This document shows positions 10,490-18,117 of a stretch of 64,000 nt of DNA, one piece after another (position 1 is the stretch's first letter; every line of letters starts with the position of its first letter). A program made the position numbers and the translations under genes. The stretch spans positions 1,905,001 through 1,969,000 of the forward strand of contig NZ_OY764015.1 in NCBI RefSeq assembly GCF_963667775.1, written 5' to 3'. The DNA comes from an uncultured Trichococcus sp. (GTDB lineage: Bacteria > Bacillota > Bacilli > Lactobacillales > Aerococcaceae). Under the pieces are notes generated by a model. It saw nothing but the letters and a program-made list of their open reading frames with translations, had not been told where the DNA came from and made no database searches.

Positions 10490-11065
10490 TTATTTCCATC
10501 CTCCTTGCAAAGCTTGGTTCAAAATTTCCAGACCGTAATCCCCGCTTTTCTCCGGGTGGAACTGGATGCCGATGACGTTATTCTTCTGGACGATCGCCAC
10601 TATTTCCTGACCATAATCCGCCGTTGCCACAACATTTTCGTCGGTCACTACTTTGTAGGAATGGATGAAATAGACATCTTTATCCAAGCCTGGTTGGCTT
10701 GAATGCAGATTGTTCCAGCCCAAATGCGGAACCGGCAAGTCGCTGACGATGTACTTCACTTCGCCCGGCAAAAAGCCCAACCCATCGACATCCCCTTCTT
10801 CGCTGTGCTCAAATAGGAGTTGCATCCCGAGACATATTCCGATGAACGGCTTCGTCTGCTCTAATTCAGTCAGCAGTTCCCGCAACCCGATCGCATCGAT
10901 CCGATCGATAGCATCCTTGAAATGCCCCACGCCCGGCAGGACGATGACATCCGCTTTGCGCAATTCCTCTTCGTCATGCGTCAGGACCGTTTCATAGCCA
11001 AGAAATCGGATGGCGTTCGTCAGGTTCGCGATGTTACCCAAACCATAATCAACGATTGCTATCAT
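10490..11065 (-). CDS. hisH: Imidazole glycerol phosphate synthase, glutaminase subunit
   Basis: A 191-residue class I glutamine amidotransferase that passes ammonia to HisF. The triad is visible: the cysteine in FIGICLGMQLLFE (about residue 78), and the histidine and glutamate in GIQFHPEKSG near the C-terminus. The N-terminal IAIVDYGLGNIANL is typical. It overlaps hisB by 4 bp (ATGA). Confidence 0.97.
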   Translation of the reverse strand: MIAIVDYGLGNIANLTNAIRFLGYETVLTHDEEELRKADVIVLPGVGHFKDAIDRIDAIGLRELLTELEQTKPFIGICLGMQLLFEHSEEGDVDGLGFLPGEVKYIVSDLPVPHLGWNNLHSSQPGLDKDVYFIHSYKVVTDENVVATADYGQEIVAIVQKNNVIGIQFHPEKSGDYGLEILNQALQGGWK

Positions 11066-11640
11066 TCGATCACTCCTTTTGAGGAAGGCAGGCGCTGCAC
11101 ATCTGAATCGGCCATCGCGATGCGCAGGCTTTGCGCAAAAGCTTTGAAGATGGCTTCGATTTCATGGTGCGTGTTGCCGCCGCGGATCAAGTCGATATGT
11201 GCCGTGTAGCGGGCATTGATGACCAAACCATGGAAGAACTCTTCAACCAGTTCAACATCGAAGCTGCCCACTTTCTCTTTCGAAAACGCGGCATTGAAGC
11301 TCAGATAAGGCCGGCCGCTGATGTCGATGACGGAACGGGCCAAGGTTTCATCCATCGGCACATAGGCACTCCCGTAGCGATTGATTGCCCCTTTATCCTG
11401 ACCCAGTTCAGCCAACAGCTGTCCCAAGACGATGCCGACGTCCTCGGTTGTGTGGTGATCGTCCACATCCGTGTCGCCGTCCACCTGGACATCCAAAACG
11501 AAGTGGCCATGGAAAGCGAACAGATCCAACATATGGTTCAAGAAGCCCACACCCGTATTGATGACGGAAGGTTCCAACCCTCGTTCCAAGGTGATGGCGA
11601 TTTTCGTTTCTTTGGTAATGCGCTCTTTTGATACGCTCAC
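11062..11640 (-). CDS. hisB: Imidazoleglycerol-phosphate dehydratase
   Basis: A monofunctional HisB of 192 residues that dehydrates imidazole glycerol phosphate. The manganese-binding histidine clusters are seen in NHMLDLFAFHG, DDHHTTEDVG, ARYTAHIDL and NTHHEIEAIFKAF. I chose a GTG start at 11640, which overlaps the hisC stop as GTGA and has GGAGAG at 9 bp. An ATG at 11655 (197 residues) is in frame but has only a poor ribosome site. It overlaps hisH by 4 bp. The histidinol-phosphatase activity is on the separate hisK gene. Confidence 0.95.
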   Translation of the reverse strand: MSVSKERITKETKIAITLERGLEPSVINTGVGFLNHMLDLFAFHGHFVLDVQVDGDTDVDDHHTTEDVGIVLGQLLAELGQDKGAINRYGSAYVPMDETLARSVIDISGRPYLSFNAAFSKEKVGSFDVELVEEFFHGLVINARYTAHIDLIRGGNTHHEIEAIFKAFAQSLRIAMADSDVQRLPSSKGVIE

Positions 11641-12635
11641 AGCTGTTCTCTCCATTCTTTGATGATTTCGGCTAAGGCATCCAACTGTTCATCGGTGGCG
11701 ATCGAGTAACGGACAGCCGTTTCGATGCACGGGATGCCTGATTTTTCATAGGTGCGCGGCTGATAGCCGTGGTCGATGATCCACTGGCCCAACGCAGGCG
11801 CCAATTCACCGTAAGTAAAGACGAAATTCGTCTCGCTCGGCAGGACGGAAAGAATATCCCCTACACCCTCATTGAAGATTTTCTTCAACTTGGCGGATAG
11901 ACGTCGCTGTTCCGCCATGAAGGCCCGCAGCCGTTCCGGATGCTCCAACAGGAAGGCAGCTATGCTCAAAGATAAAGTATTGAGCGGATACGGATGCGCG
12001 ATGGAGTTCAACAGCTGCATCGTCTTCTCAGTCGAACTGGCGATGCCGATGCGCAGACCGGCCAAGCCGTATATTTTTGACAAGGTACGCAAAAGGATGA
12101 CGTGGTCACCGACCGGACGCACCGGTGGGTTGTCCACGAAATCCATGTAAGCCTCGTCCAAAATCAGATAGCCGCCGGATTCAGCCAGCAGATCAGCCGT
12201 CTTTTGGATGAAAGCGGCAGGGTGCAGCCCGCCCAGCGGATTGTTCGGCTGCGAAACGATGAAATAAGCAGGCTTTTCCTTCTTGATGACGGCGTAGACC
12301 TGGTCATAGTCAAATGAATAATCCGCTCTGCACGGCACTTTGATGACTTCGCGCTGGAACTGCGCGGCGTACTCTTCGTACATCACGAAATCCGGCTCCA
12401 GCATCAGGATCGGCCCGTCCCCCAAAAGGATTGTGCACTTCTGGATCCATTCATCCGATCCGTTGGCAAAAGCGATCAGTGCGGGATCCTCGCCATGGAA
12501 AGCGGCGTACGCTTCCGTCAGGCGGTCGATGGCATCGTCCGTATACTCCTGGAAGCGCGTCGCTACTGCTATTTCCGCGATTTCTTCATTTGTCAGTGCA
12601 CGGATGGGACTTTCATTTTTGTTGATGCGGATCAT
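11637..12635 (-). CDS. hisC: Histidinol-phosphate aminotransferase
   Basis: A PLP-dependent class II-type aminotransferase of 332 residues, shorter than the usual 350-360. The PLP lysine is in LRTLSKIYGLAGLRIGIA (about residue 190). SQPNNPLGGLHP and the aspartate in LILDEAYMDF complete the cofactor site. It converts imidazole acetol phosphate to histidinol phosphate. Its position between hisD and hisB, with 4-bp overlaps at both ends (ATGA, GTGA), ties it to the operon. Confidence 0.95.
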   Translation of the reverse strand: MIRINKNESPIRALTNEEIAEIAVATRFQEYTDDAIDRLTEAYAAFHGEDPALIAFANGSDEWIQKCTILLGDGPILMLEPDFVMYEEYAAQFQREVIKVPCRADYSFDYDQVYAVIKKEKPAYFIVSQPNNPLGGLHPAAFIQKTADLLAESGGYLILDEAYMDFVDNPPVRPVGDHVILLRTLSKIYGLAGLRIGIASSTEKTMQLLNSIAHPYPLNTLSLSIAAFLLEHPERLRAFMAEQRRLSAKLKKIFNEGVGDILSVLPSETNFVFTYGELAPALGQWIIDHGYQPRTYEKSGIPCIETAVRYSIATDEQLDALAEIIKEWREQL

Positions 12636-13882
12636 TTCTCGTCCCCCATTCTGACCGCCAAGGAATCGTGGTGGGCCTGCAACGACTCTTCCGTCGCAAT
12701 CAGCATCCCGGCCGGAGCCATTTTGCGGAACGTTTCTTTCTTAAGGTTCAGGACAGAGTTCGGGCGCAGAAAGTCGTTTACGGACAAGCCGTTCGCAAAG
12801 CGGGCATTGCCTCCGGTCGGTAGCACGTGGCTCGGTCCGGCAACATAATCCCCGATCGCTTCAGGCGAATATTCTCCGATGAAGATCGCTCCGGCTGTTT
12901 CGATGGCATCTATGTAGTCTTCCGCGTCTTTTGTCTGGATCGAGACGTGCTCTCCCGCAATCAGATTCACGACTTCGATGTTCTCTCCCTTACCGCTCGT
13001 CAAGATCGGGAAGTGGTTGTGCTTCAGGCTCTCCTCGATGACTTCGATGCGGCTTTGTTTCGCTTTCTGGACCAGCAGCTCGGCTTCGATGGCGGCCAAT
13101 TTCTCTTCGTTGTCGCAGACAAGGAAGGTGCGGGCCAATTCGTCGTGCTCGGCTTGCGCCAGCAGATCGATGGCAACCCATTCGTTGTTCGCCGTTTCGT
13201 CGACGACTACGACGATTTCGGAAGGACCTGCGATCGAATCTATGCCGACATCCCCGTAGACCAGTTTTTTCGCCAAGGCGACATATTGGTTCCCCGGTCC
13301 GACGATTTTATCGACACGCGGAATGGTTTCCGTTCCGTAAGTCAAGGCCGCTACGGCTTGGGCGCCGCCGACTTGATAAACATGGGTCACGCCGCAGATA
13401 TAGCAAGCGGCCAATGTTGCTTGATTGATGGCTGTCTTTTGCGGTGGGGTCACGACGATCGTTTCCTTTACGCCGGCTACATTGGCCAACACGGCCGTCA
13501 TGAGCACCGTGGAAGGATAACTCGCTTTGCCGCCCGGCACATAGATGCCGACCTTGTTCAGCGGATGAATCTTCTGGTACAGTTCCCCAGCCGGAGACTG
13601 TTGCCACTTGATGCTTTCCTGATAGACCGTGATGTTGTCGCGGGCCTCCTCCAAAGCAGCGCGCAAGTCCGCGTCCAAGCTGTCATAGGCTTCCTTGATG
13701 ACGCTCTGCGGCACTTCCAATTCCGTGATGTCCGCCCCGTCGAAACGTTTCGCGTATTCGAACAGCGCAGCATCGCCCTTTTCCTGGACCGTCTGGATAA
13801 TTTCCATGACGGCTTGCGTCTTCGAAAAGTCGATCGTGTTTTTTGTTTTGTAAGCTTCCTTGAACGTTTTAGTTGTGTACAT
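12632..13882 (-). CDS. hisD: Histidinol dehydrogenase
   Basis: A zinc- and NAD-dependent enzyme of 416 residues that oxidises histidinol to histidine in two steps. Typical motifs are HPLNKVGIYVPGGKASYPS, VDKIVGPGNQYVA, IAGPSEIVVVVDE, LLAQAEHDE (zinc and catalytic histidine and glutamate) and GPSHVLPTGGNARFANGLSV. It overlaps hisC by 4 bp and hisG by 14 bp. Confidence 0.97.
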   Translation of the reverse strand: MYTTKTFKEAYKTKNTIDFSKTQAVMEIIQTVQEKGDAALFEYAKRFDGADITELEVPQSVIKEAYDSLDADLRAALEEARDNITVYQESIKWQQSPAGELYQKIHPLNKVGIYVPGGKASYPSTVLMTAVLANVAGVKETIVVTPPQKTAINQATLAACYICGVTHVYQVGGAQAVAALTYGTETIPRVDKIVGPGNQYVALAKKLVYGDVGIDSIAGPSEIVVVVDETANNEWVAIDLLAQAEHDELARTFLVCDNEEKLAAIEAELLVQKAKQSRIEVIEESLKHNHFPILTSGKGENIEVVNLIAGEHVSIQTKDAEDYIDAIETAGAIFIGEYSPEAIGDYVAGPSHVLPTGGNARFANGLSVNDFLRPNSVLNLKKETFRKMAPAGMLIATEESLQAHHDSLAVRMGDEK

Positions 13883-14486
13883 TATTTTTCACCTTCAATT
13901 GATTGATTATAGTCTGGATCTCATCATATTTGGAGAAGTAAGCATGCTTATTCGAAATCAGGCGTGCGTTGATGTCATCAAGGCGGACTTGCTCACTCAA
14001 ACCGTTATCATGCAGCGTCTTGCCGGATTGGACGATATCCATGATGGCATCCGCCATATCGATGGTCGCGGCCAGTTCGACCGACCCCTTCAGCGCAATG
14101 ATTTTCACGGGTTGCTTGATGGAATCAAAATATTGTCTGGTGTAGTTCACGTACTTCGTCGCAACCACTGGATAAATGTCCTTTTTCTCTTTGCTGGCGA
14201 TTGCGAAATGGCAATACCCGAAAGGCAGGTCCATCAGATTGTTGATGTTGCAATTCTGCTCGATCAGAATATCGCTTCCGGTGATGCCCAGATCCGCGAT
14301 TCCTTCCTCCACATATACAGGAACATCTTCTCCTTTGACCAAAATGAAGCGGGTGTCCTTTGTCTGGATGACCAATTCCCGAGAAACGGACTTCAATGCT
14401 GTCGACCATTCCGTCAGGTTGATTTCATCCAAATATTGGATGAAATCCTTAAGCTGTCTGCCTTTTGATAGCGCGATAGTAATCAT
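13869..14486 (-). CDS. hisG: ATP phosphoribosyltransferase, short form catalytic subunit
   Basis: First committed enzyme of histidine synthesis, 205 residues. Motifs include ITIALSKGRQLKDF and GIADLGITGSDILIEQ, and the PRPP loop lies near AIMDIVQSGKTLHDNGL. The C-terminal ACT-like regulatory domain of long HisG is absent, which fits the short form that needs HisZ, encoded just upstream. In the known HisGZ complex HisZ supplies histidine feedback. Confidence 0.97.
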   Translation of the reverse strand: MITIALSKGRQLKDFIQYLDEINLTEWSTALKSVSRELVIQTKDTRFILVKGEDVPVYVEEGIADLGITGSDILIEQNCNINNLMDLPFGYCHFAIASKEKKDIYPVVATKYVNYTRQYFDSIKQPVKIIALKGSVELAATIDMADAIMDIVQSGKTLHDNGLSEQVRLDDINARLISNKHAYFSKYDEIQTIINQLKVKNNVHN

Positions 14487-14498
14487 TTTTTCCCTCCG

Positions 14499-15329
14499 TT
14501 AATTGTTGATGGCCATTCCGAATGCTTTGGAAGAGCTTGTGTATTGACCGCCCGATGCGACGGGTTCCGTTTGGTTTTCTCCGTACAGCTGAATAAAGAT
14601 TCCCTTGTAATAGGATTGGTTCGGTAACGCCAGCATATCCGCGTAGACATAATCCACGTTCTTGCTCTTCAGCGTCGCTTCCCATTCCGCCAGTTCATTC
14701 AAATGTCCGGTCAGTTCCGGATAATTTTCCTTCAGATAGCCGGCCTGTTCCGTAGGTGCTTGATCCATCAGACCGATCAGCGGATGATCCGCACCCAAAC
14801 GATGCTTCAAAGCATCTTGGTTTCTCTCGCAGATGAACTTGCGGACGGAAGGATCTTCCAACTCCCGCGGACTCAGAATTTTTTTCAGTAATTTGTTATG
14901 GCTGACTACCGCAACCGATAAATACAGGTTCAATTCCTTCTCCATGAAGGTGATCATATCGCCCAAAACCTCGATCTGTTTCGGAATCGAGTCGGTAAAT
15001 GTTTCTACACCCAATTGGTGACGCTCATTCTGAAGCGAATAGACCGGTCCCGAGTAGGCTATTTTATCGGCGCGTAAATGGTACTGCTTGCGGTATCTCA
15101 CGATGGCATTCGTCCAGTCACTGCGTAAGGCAAAAAGTTTATCTCCGCTTTGCCATTTATGCCGGTTCAGCATCAGGTGCAAGTCATCATGAGACAGTTG
15201 TGTCCACTCAAATTTCTCTACGACTCCCAGGTCGATCAGATCGTACCCCAAGTGGTGGAAATGATGGAGAAACCCCATCTCTCTCTGTTTCTTCGCCAGT
15301 AACGATTCATTCGTCATCATTTCGTCCAA
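14499..15329 (-). CDS. hisZ: ATP phosphoribosyltransferase regulatory subunit
   Basis: A 276-residue class II aminoacyl-tRNA-synthetase-like protein without synthetase activity. It resembles the catalytic core of HisRS, with LFALRSDWTNAIVRYR (motif 2 region) and a final GGQYTSSSKAFGMAIN. At 276 residues it is shorter than many HisZ (320-390). The proposed start is a TTG at 15329 with GGGAGTGAG at good spacing; ATGs at 15320 and 15317 lie too far from it. It is the first gene of the his operon, 12 bp ahead of hisG. Confidence 0.92.
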   Translation of the reverse strand: MDEMMTNESLLAKKQREMGFLHHFHHLGYDLIDLGVVEKFEWTQLSHDDLHLMLNRHKWQSGDKLFALRSDWTNAIVRYRKQYHLRADKIAYSGPVYSLQNERHQLGVETFTDSIPKQIEVLGDMITFMEKELNLYLSVAVVSHNKLLKKILSPRELEDPSVRKFICERNQDALKHRLGADHPLIGLMDQAPTEQAGYLKENYPELTGHLNELAEWEATLKSKNVDYVYADMLALPNQSYYKGIFIQLYGENQTEPVASGGQYTSSSKAFGMAINN

Positions 15330-15372
15330 ACTGTCTCACTCCCATTTCTTTTTGATAAGCCATCTGTTATCC

Positions 15373-15405
15373 TTAGAATATCGTTAGAATACCATTAGAC
15401 GTTGG
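15373..15405. promoter_or_regulatory. Three 11-bp direct repeats in the his leader, candidate operator
   Basis: TTAGAATATCG, TTAGAATACCA and TTAGACGTTGG follow each other without gaps (15373, 15384, 15395), each starting with TTAGA. The repeats begin immediately after the proposed -10 on the his side and lie between hisZ and the divergent hisK. One helical turn per repeat suits a tandem-binding repressor, such as a TrpR-family HisR/YerC protein; that assignment is inference. Confidence 0.5.
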
Positions 15406-15409
15406 TGTT

Positions 15410-15415
15410 ATCATA
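15410..15415 (-). promoter_or_regulatory. Extended -10 of the his operon promoter
   Basis: On the minus strand TGGTATGAT gives a TGn-extended -10 (TATGAT). The matching -35 position (around ATACAA) is weak. Transcription would start near 15403, leaving a leader of about 75 nt before hisZ. Confidence 0.5.
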
Positions 15416-15479
15416 CCACAGAAAGTTGCCATATTGTATCCTAAAATGATGACACTTTAAGAAGGAAGGAAGATAGAAG

Positions 15480-16286
15480 ATGCACAGCGACAGACACGTC
15501 CATACCCCTTATTGCCTGCACGGTTCATCCGATGCTTTGGAAAACTATGTGAAGGTTGCCATCGAGGCCGGCCTCGAGTCCCTCACATTCACGGAACATG
15601 CCCCGTTACCGATGGAAGACCCGCTTCCTGAAAAGGACAGTTCGATGCGTCCGGAAGATGTCGATGCCTACTTGTCCGATGTCCGTTCACTTGCCGAGAA
15701 GTATGAAGGCATCATCGAAATCCATGCCGGTTTTGAATTGGACTATCTGGAAGGAAAAGAAACGGAAACGCGCGCCTTCCTGGAAAAATACCCGGAAACC
15801 ATTCCCCACTCGATTCTGAGCGTCCATTTCGTGCAGCTCGCTCCTGGAGAATACTTCTGCATCGACTTGGATCGCGAATCCTTTAAGCAAAAAGGCGCGG
15901 AAATCGGCTACGAAACCCTCTACAGATTATATGAAGCGGCTGTCAATAAGGCTTTGGAACTTCCGTACGGAGAGCTGACTCCGAAAAAAATCGGCCACAT
16001 CAACCTGATCCATAAGTTTCAAAAAGCTTACAGTGTCAATGATCCCATCGACTGGAAGCTGTTGTTGGATAAGGTGAAGGAGAGTGGGTACACCCTTGAT
16101 TACAATTTTGCCGGAATCGACAAACCGGACTACGGCAAAACCTATCCGGATCCGGAAATGATGGCTTATGCAATCAAGATCGGTCTCGCCTATGAGAAGG
16201 GTTCCGATGCCCACGCCTCCCATGAAGTAGCCCGCTATTTCGATGCGGCCACAGCAACCGAATATGATGACTGGAAAGAAGCCTGA
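15480..16286 (+). CDS. hisK: Histidinol-phosphatase, PHP family
   Basis: A 268-residue metal-dependent phosphatase converting histidinol phosphate to histidinol. The PHP signature is seen at the N-terminus as SDRHVHTPYCLHGSSD, with further metal ligands in TFTEHAPLP, IHAGFELDYLEG, SVHFV and the C-terminal KGSDAHASHEVAR. It is transcribed divergently from hisZ and completes the pathway because hisB here lacks a phosphatase domain. AAGGAAGG precedes the ATG. A terminator overlaps its stop codon. Confidence 0.94.
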   Translation: MHSDRHVHTPYCLHGSSDALENYVKVAIEAGLESLTFTEHAPLPMEDPLPEKDSSMRPEDVDAYLSDVRSLAEKYEGIIEIHAGFELDYLEGKETETRAFLEKYPETIPHSILSVHFVQLAPGEYFCIDLDRESFKQKGAEIGYETLYRLYEAAVNKALELPYGELTPKKIGHINLIHKFQKAYSVNDPIDWKLLLDKVKESGYTLDYNFAGIDKPDYGKTYPDPEMMAYAIKIGLAYEKGSDAHASHEVARYFDAATATEYDDWKEA

Positions 16287-16303
16287 AACGGCTTCTTTTT
16301 TGT
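16275..16303 (+). terminator. hisK terminator overlapping the stop codon
   Basis: A 9-bp perfect stem (16275-16283 with 16290-16298) with a 6-nt loop followed by T6. The hisK TGA lies in the loop. Confidence 0.85.
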
Positions 16304-16361
16304 TTCCATCCTGATTGGGGAGCCTTCCGGATTGAATTTCACGTCAAATACTGGTACATTT

Positions 16362-16404
16362 ATCTAGTAATCAAAAGCATTAAATCTAGTATCGAAAACT
16401 AGAT
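16362..16404. promoter_or_regulatory. ATCTAGT repeats upstream of the DUF1836 gene
   Basis: ATCTAGT occurs at 16362 and 16384, and its inverse ACTAGAT at 16398, giving a palindrome ATCTAGT-N7-ACTAGAT plus a third half-site 22 bp upstream. The cluster ends 33 bp before the start codon, a position suited to an operator, perhaps for autoregulation. Confidence 0.45.
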
Positions 16405-16437
16405 TAATTTCCTTTAGTTCAGAAAGCAGGTTTTCCC

Positions 16438-17013
16438 GTGAAGCTTAAACAAGAATTGGAAGACTATCAGCACCAGCTGCTCGATTTGACGTTCATCCGT
16501 TTTGACGAGCTGCCTGATTTTGGCCTCTATAGCGATCAAGTGATCGCCATCATCGAAAAGCAATTGAGTTTCCTGAACGCCACTCAGGAAGAACGCATCA
16601 TCACACCGGCTATGATCAATAATTACGTAAAACTGCAGCTGATCGATAAACCCGAGAAAAAGAAATATTTCAAAACCCATATCGCCCAACTGATCGTCAT
16701 CACCTTGCTCAAACAGGTGTTGCCTTTGTCGGAGGTGAAAAAAGGGTTGGAACTGCAAGTCTCCATCCGCGGATTCCAGATCGCCTACGACACTTTCTGC
16801 CAAGAATTGGAGTATGCCTTCCGGATGCTCTTCCGTGACCTCGACAAGAAAGATCACTTCACCTATACCTTGGAGGATATCCACAGCGAAAACATCGCTT
16901 TGAAGATGATCACGCTGTCGCTTGCTTCGAAATTGTTGACACAAAAAATCATATTGGTCGATGGCGTCAGCCACGCATCCCAAAAAGGAGAGAATACTCA
17001 TGACGAAAGCTAA
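16438..17013 (+). CDS. DUF1836 family putative regulator
   Basis: A 191-residue protein of the DUF1836 family. The core motif ITPAMINNYVKLQLIDKPEKKKYFKTHIAQLIVI (about residues 56-90) resembles a MerR-like winged helix. The rest is helical (KQVLPLSEVKKGLEL). The start is a GTG at 16438 with AAGCAGG upstream. It overlaps the degV start (17000) by 14 bp, so the two are co-transcribed. The family has no established target; an inverted-repeat operator candidate lies directly upstream. Confidence 0.85.
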   Translation: MKLKQELEDYQHQLLDLTFIRFDELPDFGLYSDQVIAIIEKQLSFLNATQEERIITPAMINNYVKLQLIDKPEKKKYFKTHIAQLIVITLLKQVLPLSEVKKGLELQVSIRGFQIAYDTFCQELEYAFRMLFRDLDKKDHFTYTLEDIHSENIALKMITLSLASKLLTQKIILVDGVSHASQKGENTHDES

Positions 17014-17863
17014 TTCCATTGCCGTCTTGGCCGATTCCTGCAACGATATTCCGCAGGAGCTGCTCGACAAATACCACATCTATACCTTGCCGCTGATGAT
17101 CAATTACAAAGACGCGAGCTATCGCGATCGGGTCGACATCACGCCGGAGCAAGTCTACGAAAGATTCCAGGAAGAAATTCCGAAGACAAGTTTGCCCTTG
17201 CCGGAAACGATTGCCGAAACTTTCGCCAAAATCAAGGCGGACGGCTTCGATCAGGTGATCGTATCCGCCATTTCCAGCGGGTTGAGCGGCACCTGCCAGG
17301 CCATCAGATTGTTGGCGGACGATATTCAGGATATGCAGATCGTCGTCATCGATACGCTGAACATCGCCATCGCCTCGGGATTTGTGGCACTTTATGCTGC
17401 CGAGCAGATCGAAGCGGGACTTCCGTTCGAGGAAGTCGTTTCGAGAACGCAAGCAGCCGTGAAACAGTCCACCATCCTGTTCGGGGTCGGCACCTTGGAG
17501 TATCTGATGAAGGGCGGCCGCATCGGGAAGGTTTCCGGGATCCTGGGAAGCGCCTTGAACATCAAACCGATCATCTCCTGCAACGAAGACGGCATCTACG
17601 ATACGGTCGCAAAAGTTCGCGGCCGCAAGCAGAGCATCCAGAAACTGATCGACATGACCCGCGAAAAACTGGGTCAGCACAAAAATTACTACTTGTCGAT
17701 CTGCCACGGGGATGCCTACGAAGAGATGCTCGTTATGAAAGAACAGCTGAAGGATCTGGTCGCCGGCGCCAAAATCTACGCCGAAGGTCAAATCTCGCCG
17801 GTATTGGGTGTCCACACCGGACCCGGATTGTTGGGAATCGGCATCATGGTTTTGGAAGATTAA
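17000..17863 (+). CDS. DegV family fatty-acid-binding protein
   Basis: A 287-residue cytoplasmic protein. The family binds a fatty acid and, as FakB, presents it to the kinase FakA. Seen motifs: IAVLADSCNDIPQELL at the N-terminus, the fatty-acid carboxylate loop VSAISSGLSGTCQAI, and VHTGPGLLGIGI at the C-terminus. The start at 17000 (MTKANS) has AAAGGAG at 9 bp; an in-frame ATG at 16961 lies inside the preceding gene without a site. It is co-transcribed with the DUF1836 gene. No fakA gene is in the window. Confidence 0.93.
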   Translation: MTKANSIAVLADSCNDIPQELLDKYHIYTLPLMINYKDASYRDRVDITPEQVYERFQEEIPKTSLPLPETIAETFAKIKADGFDQVIVSAISSGLSGTCQAIRLLADDIQDMQIVVIDTLNIAIASGFVALYAAEQIEAGLPFEEVVSRTQAAVKQSTILFGVGTLEYLMKGGRIGKVSGILGSALNIKPIISCNEDGIYDTVAKVRGRKQSIQKLIDMTREKLGQHKNYYLSICHGDAYEEMLVMKEQLKDLVAGAKIYAEGQISPVLGVHTGPGLLGIGIMVLED

Positions 17864-17915
17864 AAGAGTGTGATGCAGTCCCTGGCCGGAGAAGGGCAAC
17901 GGAATTCAGGCGTAC

Positions 17916-18042
17916 CTCCGGCCAGGAAGCCCTTGCCGGAGGACATCGGTGATGATCCGCCGCAACTACGGCGAAGGTCCCCTCATCGGAGAACGCAACC
18001 CGAATGTAGGGCGACCTCCGGCGAAGCCTCCGTTCACCGGAG
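17916..18042. repeat. Triple-palindrome repeat, copy 1
   Basis: Three imperfect palindromes of the type CTCCGGYGAA-N5/6-CTTCRCCGGAG lie at 17916-17941, 17966-17991 and 18016-18042, starting exactly 50 bp apart with 24-bp spacers. The whole unit recurs inverted at 22012-22138 and, more diverged, at 58783-58910. The second spacer here is close to the reverse complement of the first spacer of copy 2. It lies between degV and the terminator shared with the GH4 gene. Confidence 0.75.
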
Positions 18043-18051
18043 GTCAACAAC

Positions 18052-18094
18052 AAAAAGAGAGTGGCTGCCTTTTTCGGGCAGCCACTCTCTTTTT
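18052..18094. terminator. Bidirectional terminator between degV and GH4 gene
   Basis: A perfect 18-bp stem (18052-18069 with 18077-18094) flanked by A5 and T5, lying between convergent genes. Confidence 0.92.
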
Positions 18095-18117
18095 GCGCAT
18101 ATGTTTGCGCTATTTTT

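Noticed and set aside
9911-10702. Plus-strand frame of 263 codons across the his operon
   Set aside because: Antisense to hisA and hisH, whose active sites are complete; no ribosome site or family resemblance.
15330-15403. T-box riboswitch in the his leader
   Set aside because: The leader is only about 75 nt and shows no T-box sequence or specifier arrangement; repeats at the promoter are a better explanation.
17916-18042. CRISPR-like periodic palindromes at three loci
   Set aside because: Only three units per locus, the spacers are related between loci, the palindromes vary, and no cas gene is present. A dispersed repeat family fits better.
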